The notes under the pieces were generated by a model that was not told the origin of the DNA, did not search any database, and saw only the letters and a list, made by a program, of their open reading frames with translations. Shown here piece after piece: positions 8,891 through 17,999 of a DNA stretch of 64,000 nucleotides (its first letter is position 1; each line of letters begins with the position of its first letter). This DNA is from MedAcidi-G1 sp002713545 (GTDB taxonomy: Bacteria > Actinomycetota > Acidimicrobiia > Acidimicrobiales > MedAcidi-G1), in contig CAXGYF010000002.1 of NCBI GenBank assembly GCA_964013895.1, positions 51,070-115,069 on the forward strand. The letters are read 5' to 3'. Both the position numbers and the translations under genes were made by a program.

Positions 8891-10306
8891 TTAAGACTTC
8901 CCTCTTTCTCGCCTTATCGGTCTTGCTTTCCAAAAGTAGTTGTGGATTCCATCAGCTGTATACAAACAACGAAACGTCATTTCTACCCGATCACCGATTT
9001 CAATTTTCTCTGGGTCTGCGTCTGCAAGTTCGACGGGAAGTCGCCCCCCATCTTCGAAATTAACTACAGCGAAAACTACAGGAGAGTTTGGAGAGTAAAC
9101 CAAATTATCAACTGTGAAAGTCTCGATCGTTCCTATCGAATCAGCCATAGGTAACTGTTCCATGTCATCAATACCGCCGCCTTTTATACCGATGCGAGAT
9201 GGTGGCATGTGGACTATTCCTGTCGTTGCATCTTTGGATGCAACAAAACCCATTTTCCAATCATTTCGTCTCATAGCAGCTGATGAGGAAGGCCTAGTCG
9301 GAGAAGGGCGATTAGGGAGTTGACTGTCTAACAATCCACGCCATGAAAGATACTTACCATAGGGAACTGGTGACTGATTTTCTATTTGCTCAGAAACAGG
9401 AAAAGAATTTCTCCGATTTTCAATTTCTTGGGTGGTTCGAAAGAAAAGAATGTCGCAACCATCAGCTAGAACTATTAATGCAACTACCTCATCTGGTTTT
9501 GCTTGATCAAGAAAATTAGCCAGAAGAAGTGACGGCTGGGCGGCACCTGCATTCCCAATCTTTCCAGTCAAATCATCAGCTACTTCCACATTAAGTAAAG
9601 GAGTTGATTTAGCTACAGCACGAGAATGAAGCCCTGATATAAGTGCAAAGTTTATATCTTCAGTTTTCATGCCGACTTTCTTTAAGGCTTCATTCCAGGC
9701 TCTGTCAACCAGTGGCTTATATGCTTGTTCCCCAAACCGCTCTTCCCATACTTGAGAATAAGAACTTCCTGGCACGCGCCACCTATCAGTAAAATCAGAA
9801 GTTATTGAAACTCCACCTAGGTACTCTGCGAGTAAAGCCCCTTGTTCGTCTGTTCCGATTAATAGAGCTGTAGCAGCATCTCCACCGGAAGATTCTTCAG
9901 TTCCGCCTGATGGCCCTGTTCTTAAATCCGCAGCAACTACCAAAGTCGAGAGATCACTTTCTAAAGCATTGGATAAAGCACCTACTGCCGACCGGGTTGA
10001 ATTCCCGAAGTCGACTACTTCTACAAAATCATCCAACTGAAGGGCTGAGTGTATATTTGTTGCGTTTGTTTTATCCATGTATGCAGGAACAACAGTTGAG
10101 AAGGACAGCTTTTTCGGATTCATGTCTGATCCTTTTAAAGCACTTCGGGCAGCCTCAACTCCCATGGTGGTGGTATTTTCATCATAAGATGCAACGGATC
10201 TAGAGCCCTTATTTGACCCTTTACCTGTGAATTCAACTATTGATGAACGCAGCAGGCAACCTCTGGGTATGTAGGCGCCATATGAAATAATTCCATGGAC
10301 TCCCAT
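8891..10306 (-). CDS. HMG-CoA-synthase-like/ketoacyl synthase III fold fused to DUF35-type OB domain
   Basis: A 471-residue protein with two parts. Residues 1 to about 320 resemble HMG-CoA synthase/KAS III (GIISYGAYIPRGCL at the start, GGDAATALLIG near 141-151). About 340-471 resembles a DUF35 OB-fold (AVVNFEDGGRLPVELAD, GDRVEMTFR). The nucleophilic cysteine is missing: the aligned region near residue 102 reads DFGNSTRSAVGAL, and no cysteine occurs between residues 17 and 284. The zinc-ribbon cysteines usual before DUF35 are absent too (MGFVASKDATTG). It may be a non-catalytic or scaffold partner of the adjacent thiolase. The pairing recalls the archaeal thiolase-HMGCS-DUF35 complex; the function here is inference. 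Confidence 0.78.
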   Translation of the reverse strand: MGVHGIISYGAYIPRGCLLRSSIVEFTGKGSNKGSRSVASYDENTTTMGVEAARSALKGSDMNPKKLSFSTVVPAYMDKTNATNIHSALQLDDFVEVVDFGNSTRSAVGALSNALESDLSTLVVAADLRTGPSGGTEESSGGDAATALLIGTDEQGALLAEYLGGVSITSDFTDRWRVPGSSYSQVWEERFGEQAYKPLVDRAWNEALKKVGMKTEDINFALISGLHSRAVAKSTPLLNVEVADDLTGKIGNAGAAQPSLLLANFLDQAKPDEVVALIVLADGCDILFFRTTQEIENRRNSFPVSEQIENQSPVPYGKYLSWRGLLDSQLPNRPSPTRPSSSAAMRRNDWKMGFVASKDATTGIVHMPPSRIGIKGGGIDDMEQLPMADSIGTIETFTVDNLVYSPNSPVVFAVVNFEDGGRLPVELADADPEKIEIGDRVEMTFRCLYTADGIHNYFWKARPIRRERGKS

Positions 10307-10425
10307 TATTAAGCCCCCAATTGCCTATTATCTGAATTAGTAAGAATCAACTTAATCCAATCCAATGAACCTTAAGGAAGTATCCTAGGCTTAAATCTTT
10401 ATTCTCCCGACACAAGGAGTTCTTG

Positions 10426-11676
10426 ATGGATTTAGGAGATATATCAAATGAAGACGCCGTCAAGTACGGAAAACCACTTGATGGTGTGAAAATACTTGCG
10501 GCCGAGCAGATGCAGGCCCTACCATTTGCTACTCAATTACTAGCCCGCTTGGGCGCTGAAGTAGTGAAAATTGAGCACCCAATCAAAGGTGAGTCTGCAC
10601 GTGGTTCTGTACCTTTCATGAACGATCCATATGGGAATCCTGTAGGAGCTACTTTCCTTCGAAATAACTTAAATAAAAAAAGTGTTGGAATTGATCTCTC
10701 GACATCAGAAGGTCAGGATCTTTTTCTTCGTTTAGTTCCAAATTTTGATGTAATCGGCGACAATTTTAAACCAGGAACCATGAAAAAATTTGGACTTGAT
10801 TACAAATCAATCAACTCTAAGTATCCAAATGTGATAGTTATATCTATTTCAGGTTTTGGGAACTCCGGAGACTCGCCTTATCAGAACTGGCCAGCTTACA
10901 ATTCAGTGGCCGAAGCAATGTCAGGCCTTTACGATTTCAAGCGCCGTGACGGAGAACCCCCCATAGTTAATCCGATGGGTGCAGTAGGTGATATTGCAAC
11001 GAGTTTATTCGGTGTTATCGGGATACTTGCTGCTCTTAGACATAGAGAAGATACAGGTAAAGGTCAATACATTGATATAGCCATGTTTGATTGCATGGCG
11101 TCTTTAGCTGATGTTGCTATAAATTTTCATTCAATGGGAATCCCACGAGAGCCAAACCCAGCACCTTATGTCATTGCTCCCTTTCGCTGTAGTGACGGCT
11201 ATTTAGTTCTTCAATTTGTTCGGGAGCATCAGTTCGAGAACCTCGCAAATCTGATCGACAAAACTGACTGGATCGGAGACCCGCGTTTTCAAGAGAGGTC
11301 AGGATGGGGAGAACATTTACATTCAGACATTATTCCTGCATTAGAAGAATGGTCTAAAAACCGAACTAGATCTGAGACTTCAAGTTTGCTCGCTGAGGCA
11401 AACGTGGCATCGGGGCCTGTTTTAACTACCTCAGAAGTGGTTGAGGACCCACACTTAGAAGAAAGAAATATGATCGTGTCATTGCCTAGGACCGATGAGA
11501 TAAGCGACCCTGTTCTTCTACCCGGAAATCCTATAAAAATGTCAAAAGTAGCTGAAGGGCCCGAAATCAGAGTTCCATGGGTTGGAGAGCATACAAATCA
11601 GGTTCTTACCGAAGAACTAGATCTCAGCGTTACAGAACTAGAAGATCTTAGAAAAATGGGCGTTATTAGCCAATAA
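10426..11676 (+). CDS. CaiB/BaiF-type (class III) CoA transferase
   Basis: A 416-residue class III CoA transferase, which moves CoA between carboxylic acids through an aspartyl anhydride. The likely catalytic Asp lies in GAVGDIATSLFGV. LLARLGAEVVKIEHP near the N-terminus, NLNKKSVGIDLSTSEGQ and RHREDTGKGQYIDIAMFD are family landmarks. The ATG at 10426 is preferred over a TTG three bases earlier because AAGGAG (10414-10419) lies at good spacing. The gene stands alone on the plus strand between two leftward catabolic groups. The acid substrate cannot be assigned; the neighbourhood points to acyl-CoA catabolism. Confidence 0.92.
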   Translation: MDLGDISNEDAVKYGKPLDGVKILAAEQMQALPFATQLLARLGAEVVKIEHPIKGESARGSVPFMNDPYGNPVGATFLRNNLNKKSVGIDLSTSEGQDLFLRLVPNFDVIGDNFKPGTMKKFGLDYKSINSKYPNVIVISISGFGNSGDSPYQNWPAYNSVAEAMSGLYDFKRRDGEPPIVNPMGAVGDIATSLFGVIGILAALRHREDTGKGQYIDIAMFDCMASLADVAINFHSMGIPREPNPAPYVIAPFRCSDGYLVLQFVREHQFENLANLIDKTDWIGDPRFQERSGWGEHLHSDIIPALEEWSKNRTRSETSSLLAEANVASGPVLTTSEVVEDPHLEERNMIVSLPRTDEISDPVLLPGNPIKMSKVAEGPEIRVPWVGEHTNQVLTEELDLSVTELEDLRKMGVISQ

Positions 11677-11678
11677 AT

Positions 11679-12944
11679 TCATTCCTCAATATATTTATCT
11701 AGAAGCTGAGCGACTGTCATCTCTACCGGAATTTTTTCAACTCCGATTACGCGATCAATCACTTCTTGCATGTTGTATATTCTTCGCTCCTGATAACACA
11801 AAGGCGTTCCGTCATAGGTTGGGGACTCCATCGCTTTCTGCATTGCATCAAGATTCCAAACGTCTTCATCTATTACTCCAGCAAATTCAGATATCCGTTG
11901 TTTCCATGCTTCGGGCGGGTCACCATCTCCCCAATCTGGAGCGTAGTGATATATACGAATCTTAGTTTTATCAATACCTGCGGGGAAAAATAGCATGACA
12001 GGAAAGCCTGTAGCCGCTAGGGGCGTAATGAAATTTGGAAAGATCGTAAATGAATAACTAGTGCAATGGACAATAGGATGAACGGTTGAAATGTTTTCAA
12101 GCCCTAACGGGTCTTTCACTGTCTTAAAATCTTTCCATGATTCCATTCCAAGCTTCTCTACCATTTGTTTTGAACGTGGAACTACCATTCTGGAATTACC
12201 GTGTTTTAAAAGACCCATCGTTCCACCGCGCGAGTCAAGACTTGTCCATCCCCCACGATCATGTATGAAGCGAAAATGGTAGACCTCTTGAAATGCTTCG
12301 ATTGCAACTTTCCAGTTGCAATTGACTTCACGGTGATCTGTGCCCACTAAACGAAGATTCTCACATTGATACTGTTTCATTTCTTCAGGGATTTTTCCTA
12401 AGAAATCAATCAGAGGAGATGCGTTTGGATTCACGTTGATCCAGATCCATCCCCCCCATGTGTCACAACTTATTTCTGGTAATCCTCGGTCTTCCTTACA
12501 TAGGTCAACGAAATCCCTTTCGTCTGGTACAGCTAAAAGTTCGCCGTTATCTATTCCGTATGTCCACGAATGGTACTGACACTGTAAACGACGTATGGTG
12601 CCTTTTTTCTCTCTTACAACCGGTGCTCCGCGATGTCTGCAGGTATTTGAAAAACATCGAATTTTATTATCGTTCCCTCTTACTACTATTAATGGGATTC
12701 CGGTCTCTTCAAATAGAAAGTAGTTTCCTGGATCGGGTATGTCTTCAACTCGACCCGCTGCAAGCCAACTGTTATTCCATAAATATTTTTGTTCTAGCTC
12801 ATAAAAATCTTCGTCCGTATAACGCGCCGAAGGGATATCAGGAAACTGAGGGAAATTTTCTGGTGGGGCTTTTCTGTCTAATTCATACTCCATGTCTGCA
12901 ACTAGTCGATCAACTAATTTTTGATCAAGTAAAAATTCACTCAT
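11679..12944 (-). CDS. Rieske non-heme iron oxygenase, alpha subunit type
   Basis: A 421-residue ring-hydroxylating-type oxygenase. The Rieske [2Fe-2S] motif is C-R-H-R-G-A followed 17 residues on by C-Q-Y-H-S-W. The mononuclear iron region reads NWKVAIEAFQEVYHFRFIH, with the two histidines at the expected spacing. The ATG at 12944 is chosen because AAGGGG precedes it; a TTG further upstream extends the frame without support. No beta subunit, ferredoxin or reductase gene is adjacent, so electron supply must come from elsewhere. Members hydroxylate aromatics or demethylate quaternary amines, and the sequence alone does not decide. Confidence 0.9.
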   Translation of the reverse strand: MSEFLLDQKLVDRLVADMEYELDRKAPPENFPQFPDIPSARYTDEDFYELEQKYLWNNSWLAAGRVEDIPDPGNYFLFEETGIPLIVVRGNDNKIRCFSNTCRHRGAPVVREKKGTIRRLQCQYHSWTYGIDNGELLAVPDERDFVDLCKEDRGLPEISCDTWGGWIWINVNPNASPLIDFLGKIPEEMKQYQCENLRLVGTDHREVNCNWKVAIEAFQEVYHFRFIHDRGGWTSLDSRGGTMGLLKHGNSRMVVPRSKQMVEKLGMESWKDFKTVKDPLGLENISTVHPIVHCTSYSFTIFPNFITPLAATGFPVMLFFPAGIDKTKIRIYHYAPDWGDGDPPEAWKQRISEFAGVIDEDVWNLDAMQKAMESPTYDGTPLCYQERRIYNMQEVIDRVIGVEKIPVEMTVAQLLDKYIEE

Positions 12945-13028
12945 AATTTTCCCCTTAAGCAAGCCTAAATCGCATAAACACTAAATTAAAACTTTAAGAA
13001 CGGAATGTTCGTTCGAGGTCTCTGTTGT

Positions 13029-13661
13029 TTATTTACAGAGCACCCCTGTCCCAGCAATACCGCAATAGCCATTCGGATTCTTATGTAAGTATTGTTGGTG
13101 GTATTCCTCCGCGTAGTAGAAATTTTTTTGAATTTCAACTGTCGTTTTAATCTCATCAAAACCAGAAGCAAGTAACGACCCTTCATAAGCCTTAAGGCTT
13201 TCATCAGCTTCGACTAACTGCTCTTGATCCGTTACCCAAATTCCGGACCTGTATTGTGTACCGATATCGTTTCCTTGCCGCATGCCTTGCGTTGGATCAT
13301 GACTCTCCCAAAAAACCTTTAACAAATCTTTTAAGTCAAGCAATTCTTTCTGAAAGACCACCAACACAACCTCTGCGTGTCCAGTTAGCCCAGAGCAAAC
13401 TTCTTCGTAAGTCGGATTGGGTGTATGACCACCGCTGTATCCAACTGCTGTAACCCATACCCCATCAAGTTCCCAAAAAAATCTTTCAGCTCCCCAAAAA
13501 CAACCCATTCCGACTACCAATGAATCCATCTCTTCAGAAAAGGGCGGGGTCATGTTATTACCGTTAAAAGTGTGAACCCCTGATATAGAAGTTGGCGTTG
13601 ATCGGCCGGGTAGACAATCTTCGCTCTTGGGTATGTTTAAAAGCTTCTGGTGAAAAGACAT
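13029..13661 (-). CDS. msrA: Peptide methionine sulfoxide reductase A
   Basis: A 210-residue MsrA that reduces the S-epimer of methionine sulfoxide in proteins. The catalytic motif G-C54-F-W-G-A-E-R is intact, followed by AVGYSGGHTPNPTYEEVCSG and GHAEVVLVVF. Cysteines in the tail (GYCGIAGTGVLCK) are candidates for resolving residues. The N-terminus is about 40 residues longer than the core and rather polar, without a signal peptide. AGGAG lies about ten bases before the ATG. It sits between a Rieske oxygenase and an MDMPI-family gene, all leftward. Confidence 0.95.
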   Translation of the reverse strand: MSFHQKLLNIPKSEDCLPGRSTPTSISGVHTFNGNNMTPPFSEEMDSLVVGMGCFWGAERFFWELDGVWVTAVGYSGGHTPNPTYEEVCSGLTGHAEVVLVVFQKELLDLKDLLKVFWESHDPTQGMRQGNDIGTQYRSGIWVTDQEQLVEADESLKAYEGSLLASGFDEIKTTVEIQKNFYYAEEYHQQYLHKNPNGYCGIAGTGVLCK

Positions 13662-13673
13662 GGTTAAATTCTC

Positions 13674-14489
13674 CTAAATTGTATAGGCAAGATTCTCTGC
13701 GATTCGTCTTGCTACTTCCAGATCACCGCCTAGGAGCACTCGCCCATCTTCTATATATCTTGTTGAATCGTCACGTCCTCCTGTTAAGGCAGTGAAATCC
13801 AATGACGACATTGTCAGGGTACTAGTCGGATCTTCGTCAAAAGATTCTACTAATGAGGCCCTCCCATCACTTACTTCGACTCTTAGGGTTCTCTCGACAG
13901 GTCCTGAAATGATAATTTGGATACGGCTACCTTCTGGGGCTCCACCTTTTTTACCCACTATGTATCCAGCAGCGGAAGAGACTTCGTCAATTGCTATTTC
14001 AGCCGGCAAACCATCTTCGTCTCCGGGAAGACCTAGAGGTTCTCTGCAATCCTGCATGTGCAACCATGCGTCATAAACTCTAATTTGCATAAACCTTCCG
14101 TATGGCGCTTCGCCGGCTGGTGTCCATCCAACAGCTTGAAACTCTTCGTCACTCATTTCTGATAGGACATTAAATCTTTCAGCTGTTACTTCGTTAAACA
14201 AAGCAAGTATTTCACTACCTTCCTTTTCACGAAAACTATGTATCGCTTTTTCGTTTGCTTCGCCTACAGGATTTTTTACATGATCGGCCGACACCTCTAC
14301 TTCTGGTAGTTTCTGACCACTTAACATGTATTCGCCCCCGACAAGATGAGATAGGTTGTCTTTGACAGTCCAACCAGGAAGACGGCTATAAGTTTGCCAT
14401 TGGCTTTCGTTCAATTGTGAGCCAAACTGACTCCATTTTCCCCAAATTTGATTGAGTCCTTCAACAATCTGGGTTTTGTTTATACTCAT
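13674..14489 (-). CDS. MDMPI/DinB-like mycothiol-associated family protein
   Basis: A 271-residue relative of the maleylpyruvate isomerase N-terminal family. SRLPGWTVKDNLSHLVGGE near residues 35-53 gives His48, and IRVYDAWLHMQD supplies the second part of the putative metal site. The C-terminal third (RTLRVEVSDGRASLVESF, then LTMSSLDFTALTGGRDD) resembles the SCP2-like domain that follows MDMPI domains in actinobacteria. The start at ATG 14489 is preferred because AGGAG is five bases upstream; a GTG two codons earlier overlaps that site. It is the second protein of this family in the window. Confidence 0.82.
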   Translation of the reverse strand: MSINKTQIVEGLNQIWGKWSQFGSQLNESQWQTYSRLPGWTVKDNLSHLVGGEYMLSGQKLPEVEVSADHVKNPVGEANEKAIHSFREKEGSEILALFNEVTAERFNVLSEMSDEEFQAVGWTPAGEAPYGRFMQIRVYDAWLHMQDCREPLGLPGDEDGLPAEIAIDEVSSAAGYIVGKKGGAPEGSRIQIIISGPVERTLRVEVSDGRASLVESFDEDPTSTLTMSSLDFTALTGGRDDSTRYIEDGRVLLGGDLEVARRIAENLAYTI

Positions 14490-14501
14490 TTTCACTCCTA
14501 T

Positions 14502-15185
14502 TTAAGGTGTAGGGTTCGCTCTTGTCTCCCAATCTCTTGCTTTGACGTAAGGATTGAATGCGTCGCTGATCATTTCAAGATCGGAGGGCATTTTGGGTCT
14601 TTGCATCTCGTACAAATTAGGAAATTCCAGCCACCCGGTTATTAAATGCCATAATTTATCAGCCTTCTCACCTGTAGGTGGATTAATTAAAACCGGTCCG
14701 AAAATCCTTTCATTTTGACTAAAAACAAGTGTTGGAACCCCGAAACCTCCCAAGGAAACAACAAGTTCGTGATCTTTTTTCACATCATCGTGTGTTGTTG
14801 GGTCGGCAAGTGCTTCTTCAACGATCTGAGGGTCTTGATCCATTTCTTTCAAAAGTAAGCGAGCTACATCGGGATCATGGGGCTTGCGTCCTTCAATGTG
14901 GAGAGCTGTTCCTGATTTTAGATACCAAGCGTCATTTAGGGCTGGGTCAATTCTTTTGAGAAAAGCTCCTATTCTCATCATTGACCACCCATAAGACCAT
15001 TCACGCTCCCATGGGTGTTTTTTACCTTCTTCGTGATTAATTTCTTCAAGACTAAAAAAACACCAGTCAACTTCTATGTTTAACCTGTCTCTAACTTCGC
15101 GCATCCAGATCGATGTTTGATACGCCCAAGGGCACATGACGTCAAAGTGAAATGCCACATGGCTCGGACTGTTTTCATTTTCCAT
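14502..15185 (-). CDS. DsbA-family thiol protein, Rv2466c-like, with CPWA site
   Basis: A 227-residue thioredoxin-fold protein. The N-terminal FHFDVMCPWAYQTSIWM and the C-terminal FGPVLINPPTGEKADKLW resemble Rv2466c, the mycothiol-dependent reductase of Mycobacterium tuberculosis, whose active site is CPWC. Here the second cysteine is Ala21, leaving only Cys18. A monothiol mechanism with mycothiol is possible; this is inference. GFGVPTLVF supplies the cis-Pro loop. The ATG at 15185, six bases after AAGGAG, is preferred over a TTG one codon earlier. It directly follows an acyl-CoA ligase gene. Confidence 0.78.
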   Translation of the reverse strand: MENENSPSHVAFHFDVMCPWAYQTSIWMREVRDRLNIEVDWCFFSLEEINHEEGKKHPWEREWSYGWSMMRIGAFLKRIDPALNDAWYLKSGTALHIEGRKPHDPDVARLLLKEMDQDPQIVEEALADPTTHDDVKKDHELVVSLGGFGVPTLVFSQNERIFGPVLINPPTGEKADKLWHLITGWLEFPNLYEMQRPKMPSDLEMISDAFNPYVKARDWETRANPTP

Positions 15186-15188
15186 CAA

Positions 15189-16670
15189 TTACTCCTTTTC
15201 TTGCAATTTATGACGTAAAACCTTACCAAGTGCGTTCCTAGGTAATTCTTTCACAATTACCAATCTTTTAGGAATTTTGTAGGGGGCTAAATATTGTGAA
15301 GCATGTTTTCTGACTTCGGCGATATTAATACTGTTAATTCCTTTTTCCATCACAATCCAAGCTACGACTTCCTCTCCCCACTCTTGTGATTTGACTCCTG
15401 ATACTGCCGCTTCAGCAATTTCTGGGTGTGCTTGCATGACTTCGTCAACTTCTTGTGGGTAAACATTTAGTCCACCAGTAATTATTAGCTCTTTTATACG
15501 ACCGTTAATCGTCACATAGTTATCGTCAGATACCTCTGCTATGTCTCCTGTTTTAAACCACCCTGAGTTAAAAGAATCATTAGTTTCTTTCTGTTTAGAC
15601 CAATACCCTTTGAATACAGATTCACCACGGACTAATACTTCCTTGCTTTCTTCCTCTATTTGAATCTCTACACCTGGCAAAGGAAATCCAACTGAGCCAG
15701 CACGTCGTTCACCTATATAAGGGTTGGAAATCGTAAGCATCGTCTCGGTGGTTCCGTAACGTTCCAGTACATCAACTCCTCCTTTGTCTTTTAATTGTTG
15801 ATGTAAATCTGCTGGTAGAGGTGCAGAGCCAGAAACACATAAACGCAATGAGGCTAGCTGACTGATTCTTTCATCTTCAACAAGTCTTTGATACATGGTT
15901 GGGACTCCAAAAAACATCGAACAATTATTCTCAGCTATTTCAGAAAATACCAAATCTTTGTCGAAACCTTCCTGCAGAACAGCTGAGCCTCCGACTAGCA
16001 ATGTTCCGTGTAAACCTATACCCATTCCATGAATATGGAATAAAGGTAGACATAGCAAAAGACGGTCTGACTCTGTCCACTCCCATGCTCTAGCGACTGA
16101 AAGGGCTCCAGCTAATAACGATCTCTGGGTGTGGGTAGCTCCTTTGGGTTTGCCAGTAGTTCCTGATGTGTATGCGATCAAGGCCGGGTCTTCTGGTTTA
16201 GCAAGATCCAAATCTGGATTGGGTCCGCTTCTTGTTTCAACTGCTGTGGAAGAGACAAATAATTCAGAATCGATTGAATTTAGAAGTTTGTGCCATTCCT
16301 CTTGATCTACTAAGGCTGCTCGTGGTTTCGAATCTTCAATTAGAAATGCTAATTCTGTTTCCGTGTATGAGATATTTACAGGCACAACAACAAGACCGAG
16401 TCTTAAACATGCGACGTGAGAAATGACTAAATCTAGCGAATTTTCTCCAGCGATTAGAACACGATCTCCGGGGAGTAGCCCAGAATTAGCTAGGTTAGAT
16501 GCTGTTTTGGAAGTCAGATCTAGAAAACTTCCTCGATCTATTTCACGACCATTGAAAGAAAAAAGTTTTCTTTCGGGTTCTATTTCTAAAGTTTTTACCC
16601 AAGACCCCACAAGGGTTTCTTCGTCTGGTATCCGTAATTTATGCCCTGATATTACAAGTTGAGTTCCCAT
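15189..16670 (-). CDS. Acyl-CoA synthetase (AMP-forming, ANL superfamily)
   Basis: A 493-residue AMP-dependent ligase that would activate a carboxylic acid to its CoA thioester. The P-loop-like LIAYTSGTTGKPKGATHTQ, the GWFKTGDIAEV motif and the C-terminal LPRNALGKVLRHKL with the catalytic lysine are all present. Length and the compact architecture resemble malonyl-CoA/medium-chain ligases, but the acid pocket cannot be read. It heads a leftward run with the Rv2466c-like, MDMPI, MsrA and Rieske genes, so it may feed the same catabolic group. Confidence 0.93.
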   Translation of the reverse strand: MGTQLVISGHKLRIPDEETLVGSWVKTLEIEPERKLFSFNGREIDRGSFLDLTSKTASNLANSGLLPGDRVLIAGENSLDLVISHVACLRLGLVVVPVNISYTETELAFLIEDSKPRAALVDQEEWHKLLNSIDSELFVSSTAVETRSGPNPDLDLAKPEDPALIAYTSGTTGKPKGATHTQRSLLAGALSVARAWEWTESDRLLLCLPLFHIHGMGIGLHGTLLVGGSAVLQEGFDKDLVFSEIAENNCSMFFGVPTMYQRLVEDERISQLASLRLCVSGSAPLPADLHQQLKDKGGVDVLERYGTTETMLTISNPYIGERRAGSVGFPLPGVEIQIEEESKEVLVRGESVFKGYWSKQKETNDSFNSGWFKTGDIAEVSDDNYVTINGRIKELIITGGLNVYPQEVDEVMQAHPEIAEAAVSGVKSQEWGEEVVAWIVMEKGINSINIAEVRKHASQYLAPYKIPKRLVIVKELPRNALGKVLRHKLQEKE

Positions 16671-16715
16671 ACAAATTTTTCAATACCTTTTCTTACATTT
16701 CGAACATACAAGCAA

Positions 16716-16727
16716 CCACGCCCGTGG
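16716..16727. promoter_or_regulatory. Short palindrome upstream of the luciferase-like/TetR operon promoter
   Basis: The perfect dyad CCACG-CC-CGTGG ends two bases before the putative -35 element of the rightward operon. A TetR-family gene is the second gene of that operon, so this is a candidate operator for autoregulation. The arms are short and the assignment is inference. Confidence 0.35.
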
Positions 16728-16729
16728 CC

Positions 16730-16758
16730 TTGACACAACAGGCAAAATCAGGCATACT
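16730..16758 (+). promoter_or_regulatory. Putative housekeeping promoter for the luciferase-like/TetR operon
   Basis: A perfect TTGACA (16730-16735) is followed after 17 bases by CATACT (16753-16758), a 4/6 match to the -10 consensus. The start codon is at 16788, preceded by AAGGGG. This is the best sigma-70-type promoter I noticed in the window. Confidence 0.55.
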
Positions 16759-16787
16759 AATGGAAGCCATTAAATAAAGGGGTTTCT

Positions 16788-17999
16788 ATGGAATTCGGTA
16801 TTTTCAGCAACGGTTACATACCTGGACCGGCTGCCCATGACACAGAGTCCGAACATACGGAACTAATGCGTGAAGCTAGTTACGGGGTCTTAGCTGATAA
16901 AAACAACTGGAAATATATGTGGTTTGGCGAGCACCATGCTCTTACTGAATACAGTCACATGTCAGCCCCATCACCGTTGATGGGATGGGTAGCAGCACAA
17001 ACAGACTACATACATCTTGGTTCGGCAATCACGAGTTTGCCGACGAACAAAGAGCATCCGGTTCGCATCGCCGAAAGAGCTGCAATGCTTGATCATGTAA
17101 CCGAAAATCGCTTTGAATTTGGAACTGGGCGCGGTGCAGGAAGCCATGAACTTCTAAGTTTTAACGTCACAGATCCTAGTGAAACTAAAGCACAGTGGGA
17201 TGAGGTTATTCGCGAGATACCTCGAATGTGGGAACAGAAAGACTATGACTTTAAAGGAGAATTTTTTACTGTACCGACTCCACACAATATCCTTCCTAAA
17301 CCATACGGTAAAGGCCACCCCCCTCTTTGGGTGGCTTGTGGGAATCCGCCAACATTTGCAAAAGCAGGATCACTTGGCATTGGTGCCATAGCATTCAACT
17401 TCGAACCTATTCATAACCTCAAAGGGCGTGTTGACGCATACAAAGAGGCTATTCAGGATCCAGCAGAACAAATTGGACAGTTTAAAAACGACAATGTCAT
17501 GATGACTAACGCTGTTATTTGCCTTGAAAATCGAGATGAAGCAAGAGCTATCGCTAAAACAAAAGGTAGAGGCTACCTAGTAACCATGGTCAACATGTAT
17601 CACGATACGATGCCCAAATCCCCCGACGCTGTGACTTGGCCTGACTCACCAATAGATCCGAACTGGACAGATGAAATGCTTGACTGGGCAATCGGCGAGG
17701 GATACATGCTCTGCGGAACACCTGAAGAGGTGTGTGAGCAACTGGTTCGTTACCAAGACGTAGGTTGCGATCAGGTCGTGTTCGGTTTACCAATCGAAGG
17801 AATGGCTCATGAACAGGTCCTGGAAATGCTCGAAATTTTTGGGCAACGTGTGATTCCTGAATTCGACAAAGACCCTATTCATTCAACAGATCGCTATAGA
17901 GCAGAAGCGCAAAGAAAGTTTCCTGACTTTCAGTATGAACTTCCAGAAGACATATCGGTTTCTGTTTTGCCTTCGAATGCCCTATTGCCACTCGGATAA
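16788..17999 (+). CDS. Luciferase-like monooxygenase (LLM class)
   Basis: A 403-residue bacterial-luciferase-fold flavin enzyme. YMWFGEHHALTEYSHMSAP near residues 44-62, HLGSAITSLPTNKEHPVRIAE and FEFGTGRGAGSHE are typical of the LLM class of FMN- or F420-dependent oxidoreductases; which cofactor it uses is not decided by these motifs. It is preceded by AAGGGG and a good promoter. The TetR gene begins at the very next base after its stop, implying translational coupling. Its substrate is unknown and may be the ligand sensed by that regulator. Confidence 0.88.
   Translation: MEFGIFSNGYIPGPAAHDTESEHTELMREASYGVLADKNNWKYMWFGEHHALTEYSHMSAPSPLMGWVAAQTDYIHLGSAITSLPTNKEHPVRIAERAAMLDHVTENRFEFGTGRGAGSHELLSFNVTDPSETKAQWDEVIREIPRMWEQKDYDFKGEFFTVPTPHNILPKPYGKGHPPLWVACGNPPTFAKAGSLGIGAIAFNFEPIHNLKGRVDAYKEAIQDPAEQIGQFKNDNVMMTNAVICLENRDEARAIAKTKGRGYLVTMVNMYHDTMPKSPDAVTWPDSPIDPNWTDEMLDWAIGEGYMLCGTPEEVCEQLVRYQDVGCDQVVFGLPIEGMAHEQVLEMLEIFGQRVIPEFDKDPIHSTDRYRAEAQRKFPDFQYELPEDISVSVLPSNALLPLG

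Noticed and set aside
12458..12946. 162-codon plus-strand open frame
   Set aside because: Antisense to the Rieske oxygenase, including its iron-sulfur motif region; no recognisable domain.
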